A stretch of DNA of 64,000 nt from Wenjunlia tyrosinilytica (lineage in GTDB: Bacteria; Actinomycetota; Actinomycetes; Streptomycetales; Streptomycetaceae): assembly GCF_014646055.1 (NCBI RefSeq), contig NZ_BMMS01000007.1:186001-250000 (forward strand), given 5' to 3'. Positions 8,807-17,286 of this stretch are shown here, in pieces; position 1 is the first letter of the stretch; every line of letters begins with the position of its first letter. The notes under the pieces are model-generated. The model was not told the DNA's origin. It saw only the letters and a program-made list of their open reading frames with translations, and ran no database searches. The translations under genes were made by a program, and so were the position numbers.

Positions 8807-8950
8807 CGGTCGGCGAACCGCCCCGGCACGGGACCGCGGCTTCGCTACCGGCGTACACACCGCGAGCACGGACGTCGCCGGTCACAGTTAGTCTTTCCCC
8901 CGTACGGCGCGCAACGGTGCGCATCCACTGACCGTCGGAGGGACATAGCC

Positions 8951-9178
8951 GTGGAGGTCAAGATCGGCGTGCAGCACGCGCCGCGCGAGATCGCTCTCGA
9001 GAGCTCGCAGTCTGCCGAGGAGATCGAGCGTGCCGTCGCCGATGCTCTCGGTGGGACCACGAGACTGCTCACCCTGGTCGACGAGCACGGGCGACGCATC
9101 CTTGTCCCGTCCGACCGCCTCGCCTACGTCGAGATCGGCGAGCAGGCCGTCCGCAAGGTCGGCTTCGGCGCGCTCTAG
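8951..9178 (+). CDS. DUF3107 family protein
   Basis: 75 aa, GTG start at VEVKIGVQHAPREIALES, whole-length match to the small actinobacterial DUF3107 family (TB9.4-like). Predicted to be a compact soluble alpha/beta protein with conserved EIALESSQ and VPSDRLAYVEIG segments. Function unknown. It follows the TetR gene by about 170 bp; a TTAGTCT -10-like sequence near 8888 may drive it. The linkage TetR-DUF3107-ferritin-fold-RhlE is the same as in mycobacteria. Confidence 0.88.
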   Translation: MEVKIGVQHAPREIALESSQSAEEIERAVADALGGTTRLLTLVDEHGRRILVPSDRLAYVEIGEQAVRKVGFGAL

Positions 9179-9407
9179 CTCCAGGGCCTCCAGCTCCGTC
9201 CAGGGCTGCGGCCCGCGTGCGATCCCGCGGCGATCCGTACAGGGGCGAGTCACGAGGATGTGGGACGGCGTCCGCCTCCGGTCAACACCGGGGACGGGCG
9301 CCGTTCGCCGTGGGGGAACAGGCTGTTCATCCGATGCCGGGCGTACTCGGCGTCGCGCGGGGGTAGTACCGGTACGACCGTTTTGATCCGCCCGCGGGAG
9401 AGTGGCC

Positions 9408-9689
9408 ATGCTGCTGGAGACCATCGGCTTCGCCGTGATCGGCATCGCCGTCGCGTTCGGCGCGACGCGCGCGCTGGCCGACCGGCTGCCGTCCCCGCTC
9501 CTGGTGTCGGGGACGGGCGCCTGTGCCGCGCTGCTGGGCGGCTGGGTGGCCAGGACCGTCTTCGGGGCAGGCCACGCCCCGATCACCTTCGCCCTCGCCG
9601 CGGCCGTCTCTGTCGCCCTCGTCACACTGCTGATCAAGCCCAAGGGCCGCGCCCGCCCGCCAGCGGGCGCGGGCCCCGCTCGCGCCTGA
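9408..9689 (+). CDS. Small integral membrane protein, 93 aa
   Basis: Begins MLLETIGFAVIGIAVAFG with GGGAG about eight bases upstream; the GTG six bases earlier is too close to that site. Three hydrophobic segments are visible (about residues 3-22, 30-50, 56-77), followed by a basic Pro/Ala-rich tail. The Gly-rich segments recall small GlsB/YeaQ-type or transglycosylase-associated membrane proteins, but no signature residues confirm this. Function unknown. Confidence 0.7.
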   Translation: MLLETIGFAVIGIAVAFGATRALADRLPSPLLVSGTGACAALLGGWVARTVFGAGHAPITFALAAAVSVALVTLLIKPKGRARPPAGAGPARA

Positions 9690-9730
9690 AGGACTCGTAG
9701 GACCTCGGAATACGTGGACCCGGCAGATCC

Positions 9731-9776
9731 CGGGACACCCCGGGGACTCCGGGACACCCCGGGGACTCCGGGACAC
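9731..9776. repeat. 19-bp tandem repeat, 2.4 copies
   Basis: CGGGACACCCCGGGGACTC occurs at 9731-9749 and 9750-9768 with a partial copy to 9776. Each unit contains the palindrome CCCCGGGG. It lies between the membrane-protein gene and the ferritin-fold gene. Confidence 0.85.
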
Positions 9777-9841
9777 AGCCCCCCATGCCCCTCGGGAGAC
9801 ACAGCGCCCGGGAGGCATGGATCTCGAGGGAAGCGGACCCC

Positions 9842-9888
9842 GAGAGAAAACGAGAGAAAGAACGAGAGAGAAAGAAAAGAGAAGGGGA
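9842..9888. other. Purine-only tract (47 nt with two interruptions)
   Basis: Every base from 9842 to 9888 is A or G except C at 9851 and 9863; about half are A. This is striking in DNA of about 72% GC. It lies 34 bp past the stop of the minus-strand ferritin-fold gene, so that transcript would contain a pyrimidine-rich 3' tail. Confidence 0.9.
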
Positions 9889-9922
9889 CGCCGGGAGAAG
9901 GGCACCTCCGGGGAGCCGGGGA

Positions 9923-10642
9923 TCAGGCCGCCAGGCCGAGAGCCGCCATCCGCTTGGTGTGCGCCTCGGTGATCCGGGTGAACATCCGGCCCACCTCCGC
10001 GAGGTCGAATCCTCCCGCCACCCCGCCCACGAGCATCGTGGACAGCGCGTCACGGTCCGCCACCACCCGCTGCGCCTGGCTGAGCGCCTCACCCATCAGC
10101 CGCCGCGCCCACAGCGCCAGCCGGCCGCCGACCCTCGGCTCGGCCTCGATGGCGGCCCGCACCTTCTCCACGGCGAACGAGGCATGCCCGGTGTCGTCGA
10201 GCACCGCGAGGACGAGCGCCCGGGTGTCGGTGTCCAGGCGCGCGGCGACCTCTCGGTAGAAGTCACTGGCGATGGCATCGCCCACATATGCCTTGACCAG
10301 CCCCTCGAGCCAGTCGGAGGGGGCGGTCTGCCGGTGGAACTCCTCCAGCGCCGCGGCGAACGGCTGCATGGCCTCGGTCGGCTCGGCACCGACCGCGGCG
10401 AGCCGGTCCCGCAGCTGCGCGAAGTGGTGGAACTCCGCCGACGCCATCGCCGCGAGCGCGGCCTTGTCGTCCAGCGTGGGGGCGAGCTTGGCATCCTCCG
10501 CAAGACGCTCGAACGCGGCCAGCTCTCCGTAGGCCAGCGCGCCGAGCAGGTCCACGACGGCGGCCCGGTACTGCGGGTCGGCGGCGGCCTTCTCCCAGTC
10601 CAGGGAGGTGATCGAGTCGGCGTTCTCCTGAGGCGTGTCCAT
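9923..10642 (-). CDS. Ferritin-like fold protein (MiaE-like, PF13794 type)
   Basis: 239 aa, start at MDTPQENADSITSLDWEK. Helical protein with two possible di-iron half-sites: GELAAFERLAEDAK (about 38-51) with SAEFHHFAQLRDR (about 68-80), then a second helical pair containing VLDDTGHASFAVEKV. The family is annotated as tRNA hydroxylase-like from its fold; actual tRNA modification by actinobacterial members is not established. In M. tuberculosis the related gene Rv3210c lies beside the RhlE helicase gene; here it is divergent from the DEAD-box gene with a 426-bp structured gap between. Confidence 0.8.
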   Translation of the reverse strand: MDTPQENADSITSLDWEKAAADPQYRAAVVDLLGALAYGELAAFERLAEDAKLAPTLDDKAALAAMASAEFHHFAQLRDRLAAVGAEPTEAMQPFAAALEEFHRQTAPSDWLEGLVKAYVGDAIASDFYREVAARLDTDTRALVLAVLDDTGHASFAVEKVRAAIEAEPRVGGRLALWARRLMGEALSQAQRVVADRDALSTMLVGGVAGGFDLAEVGRMFTRITEAHTKRMAALGLAA

Positions 10643-10761
10643 GCAGCGCACTGTAGTGCGCCGGAACCCCCGGGGAACCACCCCGCACAAGCCCGTGAGC
10701 AGGGGGTGGCGAAACTTGATCGGGTGCAGATGCGCCAAGCCGGGGTACAGTGGTAAAGAAG

Positions 10762-10948
10762 CCCGCCGGATTCGGCGGGTGATCGCATGAATGCGGATGC
10801 CCGGTCGGTGGCCCGATCGGCTCCGGACCGACCGCCCTCCCGCCAACGGGCAGGAGGGGCCCGCTCGCGGCATCGCGAGGGCCGTGCCCTGTGACACCTC
10901 CGGCTGACGCCGGTGGCACATGAGGCCGGCGCCGCGCGGCGCGAGGCC
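10762..10948 (+). promoter_or_regulatory. Hairpin-rich leader upstream of DEAD-box helicase
   Basis: A run of inverted repeats on the + strand: CCCGCCG/CGGCGGG with a GATT loop (10762-10779); CGCA/TGCG (10784-10795); CGGTCGGT/ACCGACCG (10802-10834); CCCTCC/GGAGGG with an inner GCC/GGC (10835-10858); CTCGCG/CGCGAG with a GCAT tetraloop (10864-10879); CCGGC/GCCGG (10900-10913); and GGCC/GGCC around a 14-bp palindrome (10924-10948). The helicase start is about 120 bases further on. A -10-like TACAGT lies at 10746. Tetraloops and tandem order suggest a folded 5' UTR; high GC makes some inverted repeats expected by chance. Confidence 0.5.
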
Positions 10949-11068
10949 CGATGTTCCGGCACACAGCTGGATGAGGCCCGTGCCCGGCGCGCGGTCAGTA
11001 CCCGACGACGGGTGCCTGACCCCCCTCGCCGCTACGCATGCCGCGTCTCACAGAAGAGGCATAGCATC

Positions 11069-12760
11069 CTGACTACGTTCAGAGACTTGGGGATCCTCCC
11101 CGAGACCGCCGAGGCCCTCGAGGCCGTCGGCATCACCAGTCCCTTTCCCATCCAGGAGATGACCCTCCCCGTCGCCCTCAGCGGCAGCGACGTCATCGGC
11201 CAGGCCAAGACCGGCACCGGCAAGACACTGGGCTTCGGCCTCCCGCTCCTCGAGCGTGTGACGGTCCCCGCCGACGTCGAGGCGGGCCGCGCGTCGGCCG
11301 AGCAGCTCACCGACACCCCGCAGGCCCTCGTCGTGGTGCCGACCCGCGAGCTGTGCCAGCAGGTGACCAATGACCTGCTGACCGCGGGCAAGGTGCGCAA
11401 CGTGCGGGTTCTCGCCATTTACGGCGGCCGCGCCTACGAGCCCCAGGTCGAGGCGCTGAAGAAGGGCGTCGACGTGGTCGTCGGCACCCCCGGCCGCCTG
11501 CTCGACCTGGCCGGCCAGAAGAAGCTGCGCCTGTCCACGGTGAAGTCGCTCGTCCTCGACGAGGCCGACGAGATGCTCGACCTGGGCTTCCTGCCCGACG
11601 TCGAGAAGATCATCCAGCTGCTCCCGGCCAAGCGCCAGACCATGCTGTTCTCCGCGACCATGCCGGGCCAGGTCATCTCCCTCGCCCGCCGCTACATGTC
11701 GCAGCCCACGCACATCCGCGCCACCGCGCCGGACGACGAGGGCGCCACTGTGGCGAACACCACGCAGCACGTCTTCCGGGCGCACTCGCTCGACAAGGTG
11801 GAGCTGGTGGCCCGCATCCTCCAGGCGGAGGGCCGCGGCCTCGCCATGATCTTCTGCCGCACCAAGCGCACGGCCGCCGACGTGGCCGACCAGCTGGCGC
11901 AGCGCGGCTTCGCCTCCGGCGCCGTCCACGGCGACCTGGGCCAGGGAGCGCGCGAGCAGGCCCTGCGCGCGTTCCGCAACGGCAAGGTGGACGTGCTGGT
12001 GTGCACCGACGTCGCCGCTCGCGGCATCGACGTCGAGGGCGTCACGCACGTCATCAACTACCAGACGCCCGAGGACGAGAAAACGTACCTGCACCGGATC
12101 GGCCGCACCGGCCGCGCCGGGGCCTCGGGTACCGCGATCACGCTGGTCGACTGGGACGACATCCCCCGCTGGCAGCTGATCAACAAGGCGCTGGAGCTCA
12201 GCTTCAACGAGCCCGAGGAGACCTACTCCACCTCCGCGCACCTCTTCGAGCTCCTGCGGATCCCCGAGGGCACCAAGGGGATACTCCCCCGCGCGGACCG
12301 CACCCGTGCGGGTCTGGACGCGGAGGAGGTCGAGGACCTCGGCGAGACCGGTGGCCGCGGCCGCAAGCGCGGTGGCGGCTCCGCCCCGGCCGAGAAGACC
12401 GCGGACAGCGCCCGCCCCAAGCGCAACCGGCAGCGCCGCCGCACCCGCGGCGGTGTGCCCGCGGACGGCACCGTCGTTCCCACGGCCGAGGCCACCGAGG
12501 CCCCGTCCGTCGAGTCGGCACCCACGGGCTCCCCTGCCTCCGAGGAGCCGGACGAGCCCAAGGCCCCCCGCGCCCGCCGCCGCACCCGCGGTGGCAGCAC
12601 GGTGAAGGCACAGGCCGCGGCCGAGCAGACCCCGGACGCCCAGGCCGACGCCGGCACCGCGGACCCGTCCGCCGCCGAGGAGGCCAGGGCTCCCCGCCGC
12701 AGGCGCCGTACCCGTCGTGGCACCGGCTCCTCGGACGCGGCGACGGCCGCCGAGGTGTGA
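11069..12760 (+). CDS. DEAD-box ATP-dependent RNA helicase (RhlE type)
   Basis: About 563 aa. RecA core: Q-motif FPIQEM (25-31), Walker A AKTGTGKT (46-53), PTREL (91-95), DEAD (164-167), SAT (195-197), ARGID and HRIGRTGR in the second domain. The C-terminal about 150 residues are basic with repeated RRRTRGG-like blocks, a likely RNA-binding tail. Role: RNA unwinding in ribosome assembly or mRNA turnover. The start is unusual: family proteins begin at the MTTFRDLGIL equivalent, which here is a CTG codon (11069) with GAAGAGG about nine bases upstream. Alternatives in frame are GTG at 11012 or 10913. A terminator follows. Confidence 0.92.
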   Translation: MTTFRDLGILPETAEALEAVGITSPFPIQEMTLPVALSGSDVIGQAKTGTGKTLGFGLPLLERVTVPADVEAGRASAEQLTDTPQALVVVPTRELCQQVTNDLLTAGKVRNVRVLAIYGGRAYEPQVEALKKGVDVVVGTPGRLLDLAGQKKLRLSTVKSLVLDEADEMLDLGFLPDVEKIIQLLPAKRQTMLFSATMPGQVISLARRYMSQPTHIRATAPDDEGATVANTTQHVFRAHSLDKVELVARILQAEGRGLAMIFCRTKRTAADVADQLAQRGFASGAVHGDLGQGAREQALRAFRNGKVDVLVCTDVAARGIDVEGVTHVINYQTPEDEKTYLHRIGRTGRAGASGTAITLVDWDDIPRWQLINKALELSFNEPEETYSTSAHLFELLRIPEGTKGILPRADRTRAGLDAEEVEDLGETGGRGRKRGGGSAPAEKTADSARPKRNRQRRRTRGGVPADGTVVPTAEATEAPSVESAPTGSPASEEPDEPKAPRARRRTRGGSTVKAQAAAEQTPDAQADAGTADPSAAEEARAPRRRRRTRRGTGSSDAATAAEV

Positions 12761-12824
12761 GCGGGTCGCGGCGGGGGCCCGAGAGGGCCTGACGGCGGCC
12801 CGCCAGGGCCCGAGGCGAACAGCC

Positions 12825-12871
12825 ACTGAACGGCCGGATCTCCCCACCGCGGGAAGGTCCGGCCGTTCGGT
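12825..12871 (+). terminator. Rho-independent-type terminator after DEAD-box gene
   Basis: Perfect 11-bp arms GAACGGCCGGA (12828-12838) and TCCGGCCGTTC (12858-12868), extendable by three pairs including a G-T, with a 19-base loop. No U-run, as is common in Streptomyces. It lies 65 bp after the helicase stop. Confidence 0.75.
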
Positions 12872-12930
12872 GTCCGGTGTTAACAGGCACTCCACCCGTG
12901 CCGGGGGGCGCTTCGCGTAGCCTCTGCCCC

Positions 12931-13794
12931 ATGAGTTCGCCGCCCTTCCTCCAGTTGCCCGGACTCGCCCACGCACGCTCCGTGGAGACCTCCCGAGGGG
13001 TGTTCGCGGCGCACGAGGCCGCCGCGCCCGGACAGCCACGGGGGACGGCGCTGCTGGTGCCCGGGTTCACCGGCAGCAAGGAGGACTTCATCGCGCTGCT
13101 CGAACCGCTGGCCAAGTCCGGCTACCGGGTGGTGGCCGTCGACCAGCGCGGGCAGTACGAGACCGGCGGGCCCCGGGACGAGAGCGCCTACGCCCGCGGT
13201 GAGCTGGTCCTCGACCTGCTCGCCCTCACCGACGCCCTGTCCGAGCGGGGTCCCGTGCATCTGCTGGGCCACTCGTTCGGGGGGCTGGTCGCCCGCGCCG
13301 CCGTGATCGACCACGGTCCCGAGCGCTGGGCCTCGCTGACCCTGCTCAGCTCGGGCCCCGCGGCCATCGAGCCGGGTGACGCGGCCAAGGTGCGGATGCT
13401 CCTCGACGCCATTCCCCTGATGGACATGGAGTCCATCTGGCAGGCCAAGGCGGATCTGGACGCGCCCGAGGAGACCCCGCCGACCTCCGATCCGGTCATC
13501 GAGGAGTTCCTGCACCGCCGCTGGCTGGCGACCGTGCCCGAGCATCTGATGGCGGTGGGCGGGCAGCTGCTCACCGAGCCGGACCGGGTGGACGAGCTGG
13601 CGGAGGTCGACATCCCCGTGCTGGTGGCCTCGGGCGGGACCGACAACGCCTGGCCGGTGCCCTGGCTTGACGAGATGGCCCGGCGGCTGCGCGCCTTGCG
13701 CGCGGTCATCCCGGACGCGGGCCACTCCCCCAACGCCGAGTACCCGGCGGAGACCGCGTCGGCGCTGGTCGCCTTCTGGGACAGCGTGCGCTAG
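12931..13794 (+). CDS. Alpha/beta hydrolase
   Basis: 287 aa with a complete triad: Ser115 in GHSFGG, Asp238 in GGTDNAW and His265 in DAGHSPN. HG-type oxyanion loop VPGFTGSK at 43-50. Likely an esterase or lipase-like enzyme; substrate unknown. The ATG at 12931 lies seven bases after TAGCCT (12918-12923), a -10-like box, and no ribosome site precedes it, so the message is probably leaderless. Convergent with the NYN-domain gene, with a repeat array between them. Confidence 0.88.
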   Translation: MSSPPFLQLPGLAHARSVETSRGVFAAHEAAAPGQPRGTALLVPGFTGSKEDFIALLEPLAKSGYRVVAVDQRGQYETGGPRDESAYARGELVLDLLALTDALSERGPVHLLGHSFGGLVARAAVIDHGPERWASLTLLSSGPAAIEPGDAAKVRMLLDAIPLMDMESIWQAKADLDAPEETPPTSDPVIEEFLHRRWLATVPEHLMAVGGQLLTEPDRVDELAEVDIPVLVASGGTDNAWPVPWLDEMARRLRALRAVIPDAGHSPNAEYPAETASALVAFWDSVR

Positions 13795-13820
13795 GAGCGG
13801 TTCAGCCCTCTCAGCGCCGT

Positions 13821-13915
13821 TCGGAGCCTTGGAGCCTTAGAAGCCTTGGAGCCTTGGAGCCTTAGAAGCCTTGGAGCCTTCGGAGCGATCGGAGCCTTCG
13901 GAGCGATCGGAGTCC
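13821..13915. repeat. Tandem repeats between converging genes
   Basis: Two nested families built on GGAGCCTT: a 25-bp period (TTGGAGCCTTAGAAGCC at 13829 and 13854) followed by an 18-bp period (CTTCGGAGCGATCGGAGC, twice). The array fills most of the gap between the hydrolase and NYN genes. Confidence 0.85.
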
Positions 13916-13951
13916 TCGGCGCCGAGACGCTTCAGCGCCGTTCGCCGGCTC

Positions 13952-14959
13952 TCAGAACTGCTGTTGAAGGTGCTCCCAGAAGCCGTCCCGCAGTGTCCGC
14001 CGAAGATCGCCATGGCCGCGCAGCGAGTGCTGGAGCATGCCCTCGGCCTCGACCAGCAGCTCCTGGTCGATGGTGCCGGGCAGGAACGGGTGGTTGGGGA
14101 GGAGGTCGGCGAGGTTGTCCCGGCCCCGGGTGGCCAGCCACTGGGCGGCCACACGTGCTCCGACGAACCGGACGTCCTCACGCGTCGGCACCGGGCCCTG
14201 CCCGCCGGCCGAGGACGAGGGGATGTAGCCGTAGGGCCCGCTGACCGAGCCGGGCGGCGCGGTGCGTACCGGGCGGCGGGTGAGATACGGCTTGCAGAAC
14301 TCCAGGTCGAAGGTGCGCTGGCTGTCCGCCTCCCACAGCAGCGGGTCGGCCTGGTTCTTGCCGTAGACGGCCTCGATGCCCCACAGGTGCACCCGAGCCC
14401 CGAACCCCTGCGCGGCCTCGACCACGGAGACGAGGTCCTCGTCGCCGCTGATGAGCACGGCGTCACTGATGGCGCGGTGGCGGGCCAGGGACTCGAGGTC
14501 GCCGCGGATGAGGGAGTCGACGCCCTTCTGCTGGTTGTGGGCGTTGAGGTTGCCCAGGCGGACCTTCACATCCGGCAGCTCGGCGATCTGCCGCTGCTCG
14601 ACCGTGGGGACGCGCTGGCGGGCGCCGTCGTACCAGTAGACCCTCAGCAGCCTGCTGTCCGGGAAGATCTTGCGCGCCTTGTCGATGAACGCCTCGATGA
14701 GGTGCTCGGCGTCGAGGTCGAACGCCTTGCGGTCCTCGGTGCCGACCACGAGCCGCCCGGCGGCCGCGTACACATACCCGGCGTCCACGAACACGGCGTG
14801 GGTGGACGGCGTCGTGGCCACCTCGGCCAGGACGCGGCGCAGCAGGTCGTTGGTCTCGACCAGCTCGCGGCGGATGGCCGTCACCTGGTCGGTGACCGGC
14901 TCGGTGCCGGGATCGGTGGCGACGGCGGAGGGGGCGTCGTCGTGTCGCGCATGGTTCAT
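13952..14959 (-). CDS. NYN domain protein (PIN-like putative ribonuclease)
   Basis: 335 aa, start at MNHARHDDAPSAV. The NYN domain (about 55-225) opens with THAVFVDAGYVYAAAGR and later has GVDSLIRGDLESLA and SDAVLISGDEDLVSVVEAA. The acidic residues of FVDAG, KGVDS and SGDEDL form the expected metal-binding cluster of PIN/NYN nucleases. A separate C-terminal region (about 250-335, VAAQWLATRGRDNLADLLP...) may be a small helical OST-HTH-like module. Predicted RNA cleavage; target unknown. Confidence 0.85.
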   Translation of the reverse strand: MNHARHDDAPSAVATDPGTEPVTDQVTAIRRELVETNDLLRRVLAEVATTPSTHAVFVDAGYVYAAAGRLVVGTEDRKAFDLDAEHLIEAFIDKARKIFPDSRLLRVYWYDGARQRVPTVEQRQIAELPDVKVRLGNLNAHNQQKGVDSLIRGDLESLARHRAISDAVLISGDEDLVSVVEAAQGFGARVHLWGIEAVYGKNQADPLLWEADSQRTFDLEFCKPYLTRRPVRTAPPGSVSGPYGYIPSSSAGGQGPVPTREDVRFVGARVAAQWLATRGRDNLADLLPNHPFLPGTIDQELLVEAEGMLQHSLRGHGDLRRTLRDGFWEHLQQQF

Positions 14960-15237
14960 GTCCGGCCATTCTGCGGGGCTGCCCTGGGGTGCCACAAGCC
15001 GCCGGATTCATTAGGCAGTCAAGAATTTTCCTTAGCGTACGGAATATTTTCTCTCCTACATCGGTTGGGAACTGTGGATGCACCGACCGTTACTGCTTGT
15101 ACGTTCATTGTCACCGCAATGGCCTACCCGGCGCGGCCCGCTGCCGGTAAACCGCGCAATCTACCTTTAACGGTCGGGCAACCGCTCCGACGCAGTGGTT
15201 CACCACTGTGGGAGACCGCAGACGAAGGGAGCAGTAC

Positions 15238-15390
15238 ATGGACTTCGAGATCATGCGCCTGAACGACACCGACGGGGCCGCCGTCGACCGCACTGTTGCG
15301 GACGCCGCCACCGTTGACGAGCTCGTTCAGCAGGCGGCCGCGACCGGCCAGCGCCTGTACATCCGGCCTCTCCAGGCCTCGGCGGCGTGA
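15238..15390 (+). CDS. Small conserved-type hypothetical protein, 50 aa
   Basis: MDFEIMRLNDTDGAAVDRTV ... LYIRPLQASAA, with AAGGGAG eight bases before the ATG. Predicted soluble and slightly acidic. A short inverted repeat CAGTGG/CCACTG (15192-15207) precedes it and a strong terminator follows, so it is a self-contained transcription unit. No domain is recognised. The well-formed signals on both sides make it likely to be real. Confidence 0.75.
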   Translation: MDFEIMRLNDTDGAAVDRTVADAATVDELVQQAAATGQRLYIRPLQASAA

Positions 15391-15412
15391 TCGGCACGCG
15401 TGACCCGGACTT

Positions 15413-15453
15413 CGAAGCGCCCCGCGTCCGACGCGGGGCGCTTCGGCTGTTTT
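15413..15453 (+). terminator. Strong intrinsic terminator
   Basis: Perfect 15-bp arms CGAAGCGCCCCGCGT (15413-15427) and ACGCGGGGCGCTTCG (15431-15445), three-base loop, then GCTGTTTTC. One of the few sites here with a T-run. It ends the 50-aa gene and lies about 100 bp past the 3' end of the convergent marC gene. Confidence 0.9.
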
Positions 15454-15556
15454 CGGCCATGCCCGCCCGGGCGAGCCGACGTGGTGCCCGACTGCGCCCG
15501 ACTGCGCCCGACTGCCCCGCGCATCGCGACGCGGTGGGTGAGGGGCCGCCCAAGGG

Positions 15557-16174
15557 TCAGGAGGGGCCGTTCCTGATGAACTCGAAGATGCCGTTGACGA
15601 CCTGCTGGACCGCGATCGCGGACAGCAGCATGCCGGACAGGCGGGTGACCAGGACGACGCCGCCGTCCTTGATGACCCGGATGATGGCCAGCGAGTACCT
15701 CATGGTGAGCCACAGCACGGCATGGATGGCGGCGATGGCGACCCAGACGGAGGCCTGCTCGCCGAAGCCGCCGGCGTTCTGCACCGCGAGGATGACGGTC
15801 ACGATGGCACCGGGGCCCGCCAGCAGCGGCATACCCAGCGGCACCAGGGCGACATTGACGTCCTTGGTCTGAGTGGGCTCGTCGGCCTTGCCGGTGAGCA
15901 GGTCGAGCGCGATGAGCAGGAGCAGCAGACCGCCGGCGACACGCAGAGCGGGCACCGAGACATGCAGGTAGTCGAGGATCTGCTGGCCCGCGATGCCGAA
16001 GACGGAGATGACGCCGAACGCCACGAGCACCGCCTGCCACGCCATCCGGCGCTGGACCTTGGTGGCACGGCCGCTGGTGAGTGCGAGGAAGATCGGGATG
16101 ATCCCGGGCGGGTCCATGATCACGAAGAGCGTGAGGAAGACGGATCCGAAGACGGTGACGTCGAAGAAGTTCAT
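15557..16174 (-). CDS. MarC family integral membrane protein
   Basis: 205 aa with six hydrophobic segments over the full length, MarC/UPF0056 family. Conserved DPPGIIPIFLAL near residue 21 and PLGMPLLAGPGAI in the fourth segment are family signatures. Despite the name, MarC proteins are not proven drug transporters; their role is unknown. It follows the PHP-domain gene on the same strand with a 117-bp gap. Confidence 0.93.
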   Translation of the reverse strand: MNFFDVTVFGSVFLTLFVIMDPPGIIPIFLALTSGRATKVQRRMAWQAVLVAFGVISVFGIAGQQILDYLHVSVPALRVAGGLLLLLIALDLLTGKADEPTQTKDVNVALVPLGMPLLAGPGAIVTVILAVQNAGGFGEQASVWVAIAAIHAVLWLTMRYSLAIIRVIKDGGVVLVTRLSGMLLSAIAVQQVVNGIFEFIRNGPS

Positions 16175-16291
16175 CGGTGCGGGACTTGCCTCAAGTGGTG
16201 GTGCTGAACGGGGACTGCCGCGCGGAGCGGCGGCGGGCGCAGCGGGGGCCGCGGTGGCGAGGGAGCGCTGGTCGGGAAGGAGGGGCGGGCG

Positions 16292-17149
16292 CTATCGGCC
16301 GGTCAGCGGGGAGGCTCCCGTCGCACGGCGGACCAGTTCGTCGAAGGCCTCGGGGTCCGTCGTGTTCTCCCCGAGCGGCACGGTCTTGCGGCTGCCGTGG
16401 TAGTCGCTGGACCCCGTGGTCAGCAGCCCCGCGTCCGCGGCCAGCGCGCGCAGGTGCTCCCTGGTGGGCGCGTCGTGGTCGATGTGGTCGACCTCGATGC
16501 CGTCGAGGCCGGCGGCGGCCAGCTCGGCGATGACGCTCTCCGGGACGACCTTGCCGCGCTTGACGGCGGCGGGGTGGGCGAAGACGGTGACGCCTCCGGC
16601 CTGCTTGACCAGGCGGACCGCCTCGAACGGGTCGGTCTCGTGCTTGCTGACGTAGGCGCGCCCGCCCGGCCCGATCCACTCCGGGGTGAACGCGTCCTCG
16701 ATGCTGCCGCACACGCCCGCCTCGATCAGCGCGGTGGCCACGTGCGGGCGGCCGACCGAACCCGACCCGGCGATCCGCCGCACCTGCTCCCAGGTGATGG
16801 GTGCGCCCAACTCCCGGCAGCGCTCGACCATGGCCTCCGCGCGGCGGAAGCGGTCGTTGCGGACGAGGTCCATCTCATGCGCGAGCGCGGGCTCTTCGGG
16901 GTCGAAGAGGTAGGCGAGCATATGCATGCTGACCCCCGCGACCCGGCAGGACAGCTCGGCCCCGGTGACCAGCGTCAGCGGTGCGTCCAGCTCGGCGAGC
17001 GCCTTGGCGGCCTCGGCGTGCCCGCCGACGGTGTCGTGGTCGGTGAGGGCGATGACGTCGAGACCGGCACCGGCGGCGTTGCGGACGAGTTCGGCCGGGG
17101 AGTCGGTGCCGTCCGAAGCGGTGGAGTGGGTGTGCAGGTCGATGCGCAC
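16292..17149 (-). CDS. PHP domain phosphoesterase
   Basis: 285 aa. It opens VRIDLHTHSTASDG, and the HxH motif at residues 6-8 with LTDHDTVGG, TGAELSC, VFAHPAA and GSSDYHG supplies the metal ligands of the trinuclear PHP site. Resembles RNase AM/YciV-type enzymes that hydrolyse 3',5'-bisnucleotides or trim RNA 5' ends; the exact substrate is not certain. The GTG start is chosen because the domain begins at residue 2 and GGAG lies about nine bases upstream; the longer open frame is Arg/Pro-rich noise. Confidence 0.9.
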   Translation of the reverse strand: MRIDLHTHSTASDGTDSPAELVRNAAGAGLDVIALTDHDTVGGHAEAAKALAELDAPLTLVTGAELSCRVAGVSMHMLAYLFDPEEPALAHEMDLVRNDRFRRAEAMVERCRELGAPITWEQVRRIAGSGSVGRPHVATALIEAGVCGSIEDAFTPEWIGPGGRAYVSKHETDPFEAVRLVKQAGGVTVFAHPAAVKRGKVVPESVIAELAAAGLDGIEVDHIDHDAPTREHLRALAADAGLLTTGSSDYHGSRKTVPLGENTTDPEAFDELVRRATGASPLTGR

Positions 17150-17286
17150 GGCGCTGGCTCCAGGCTCGGGACGGTGAGGGGTCGCCCCAGGATAACGCCG
17201 GGCGCGGACCCGGCCAGGGTGCCGGGAGACGGGAGCACCGGGCCCGAAGCCACGCGGGGCCGGGAGCCGTCCTGCCGCGGCGGGGG

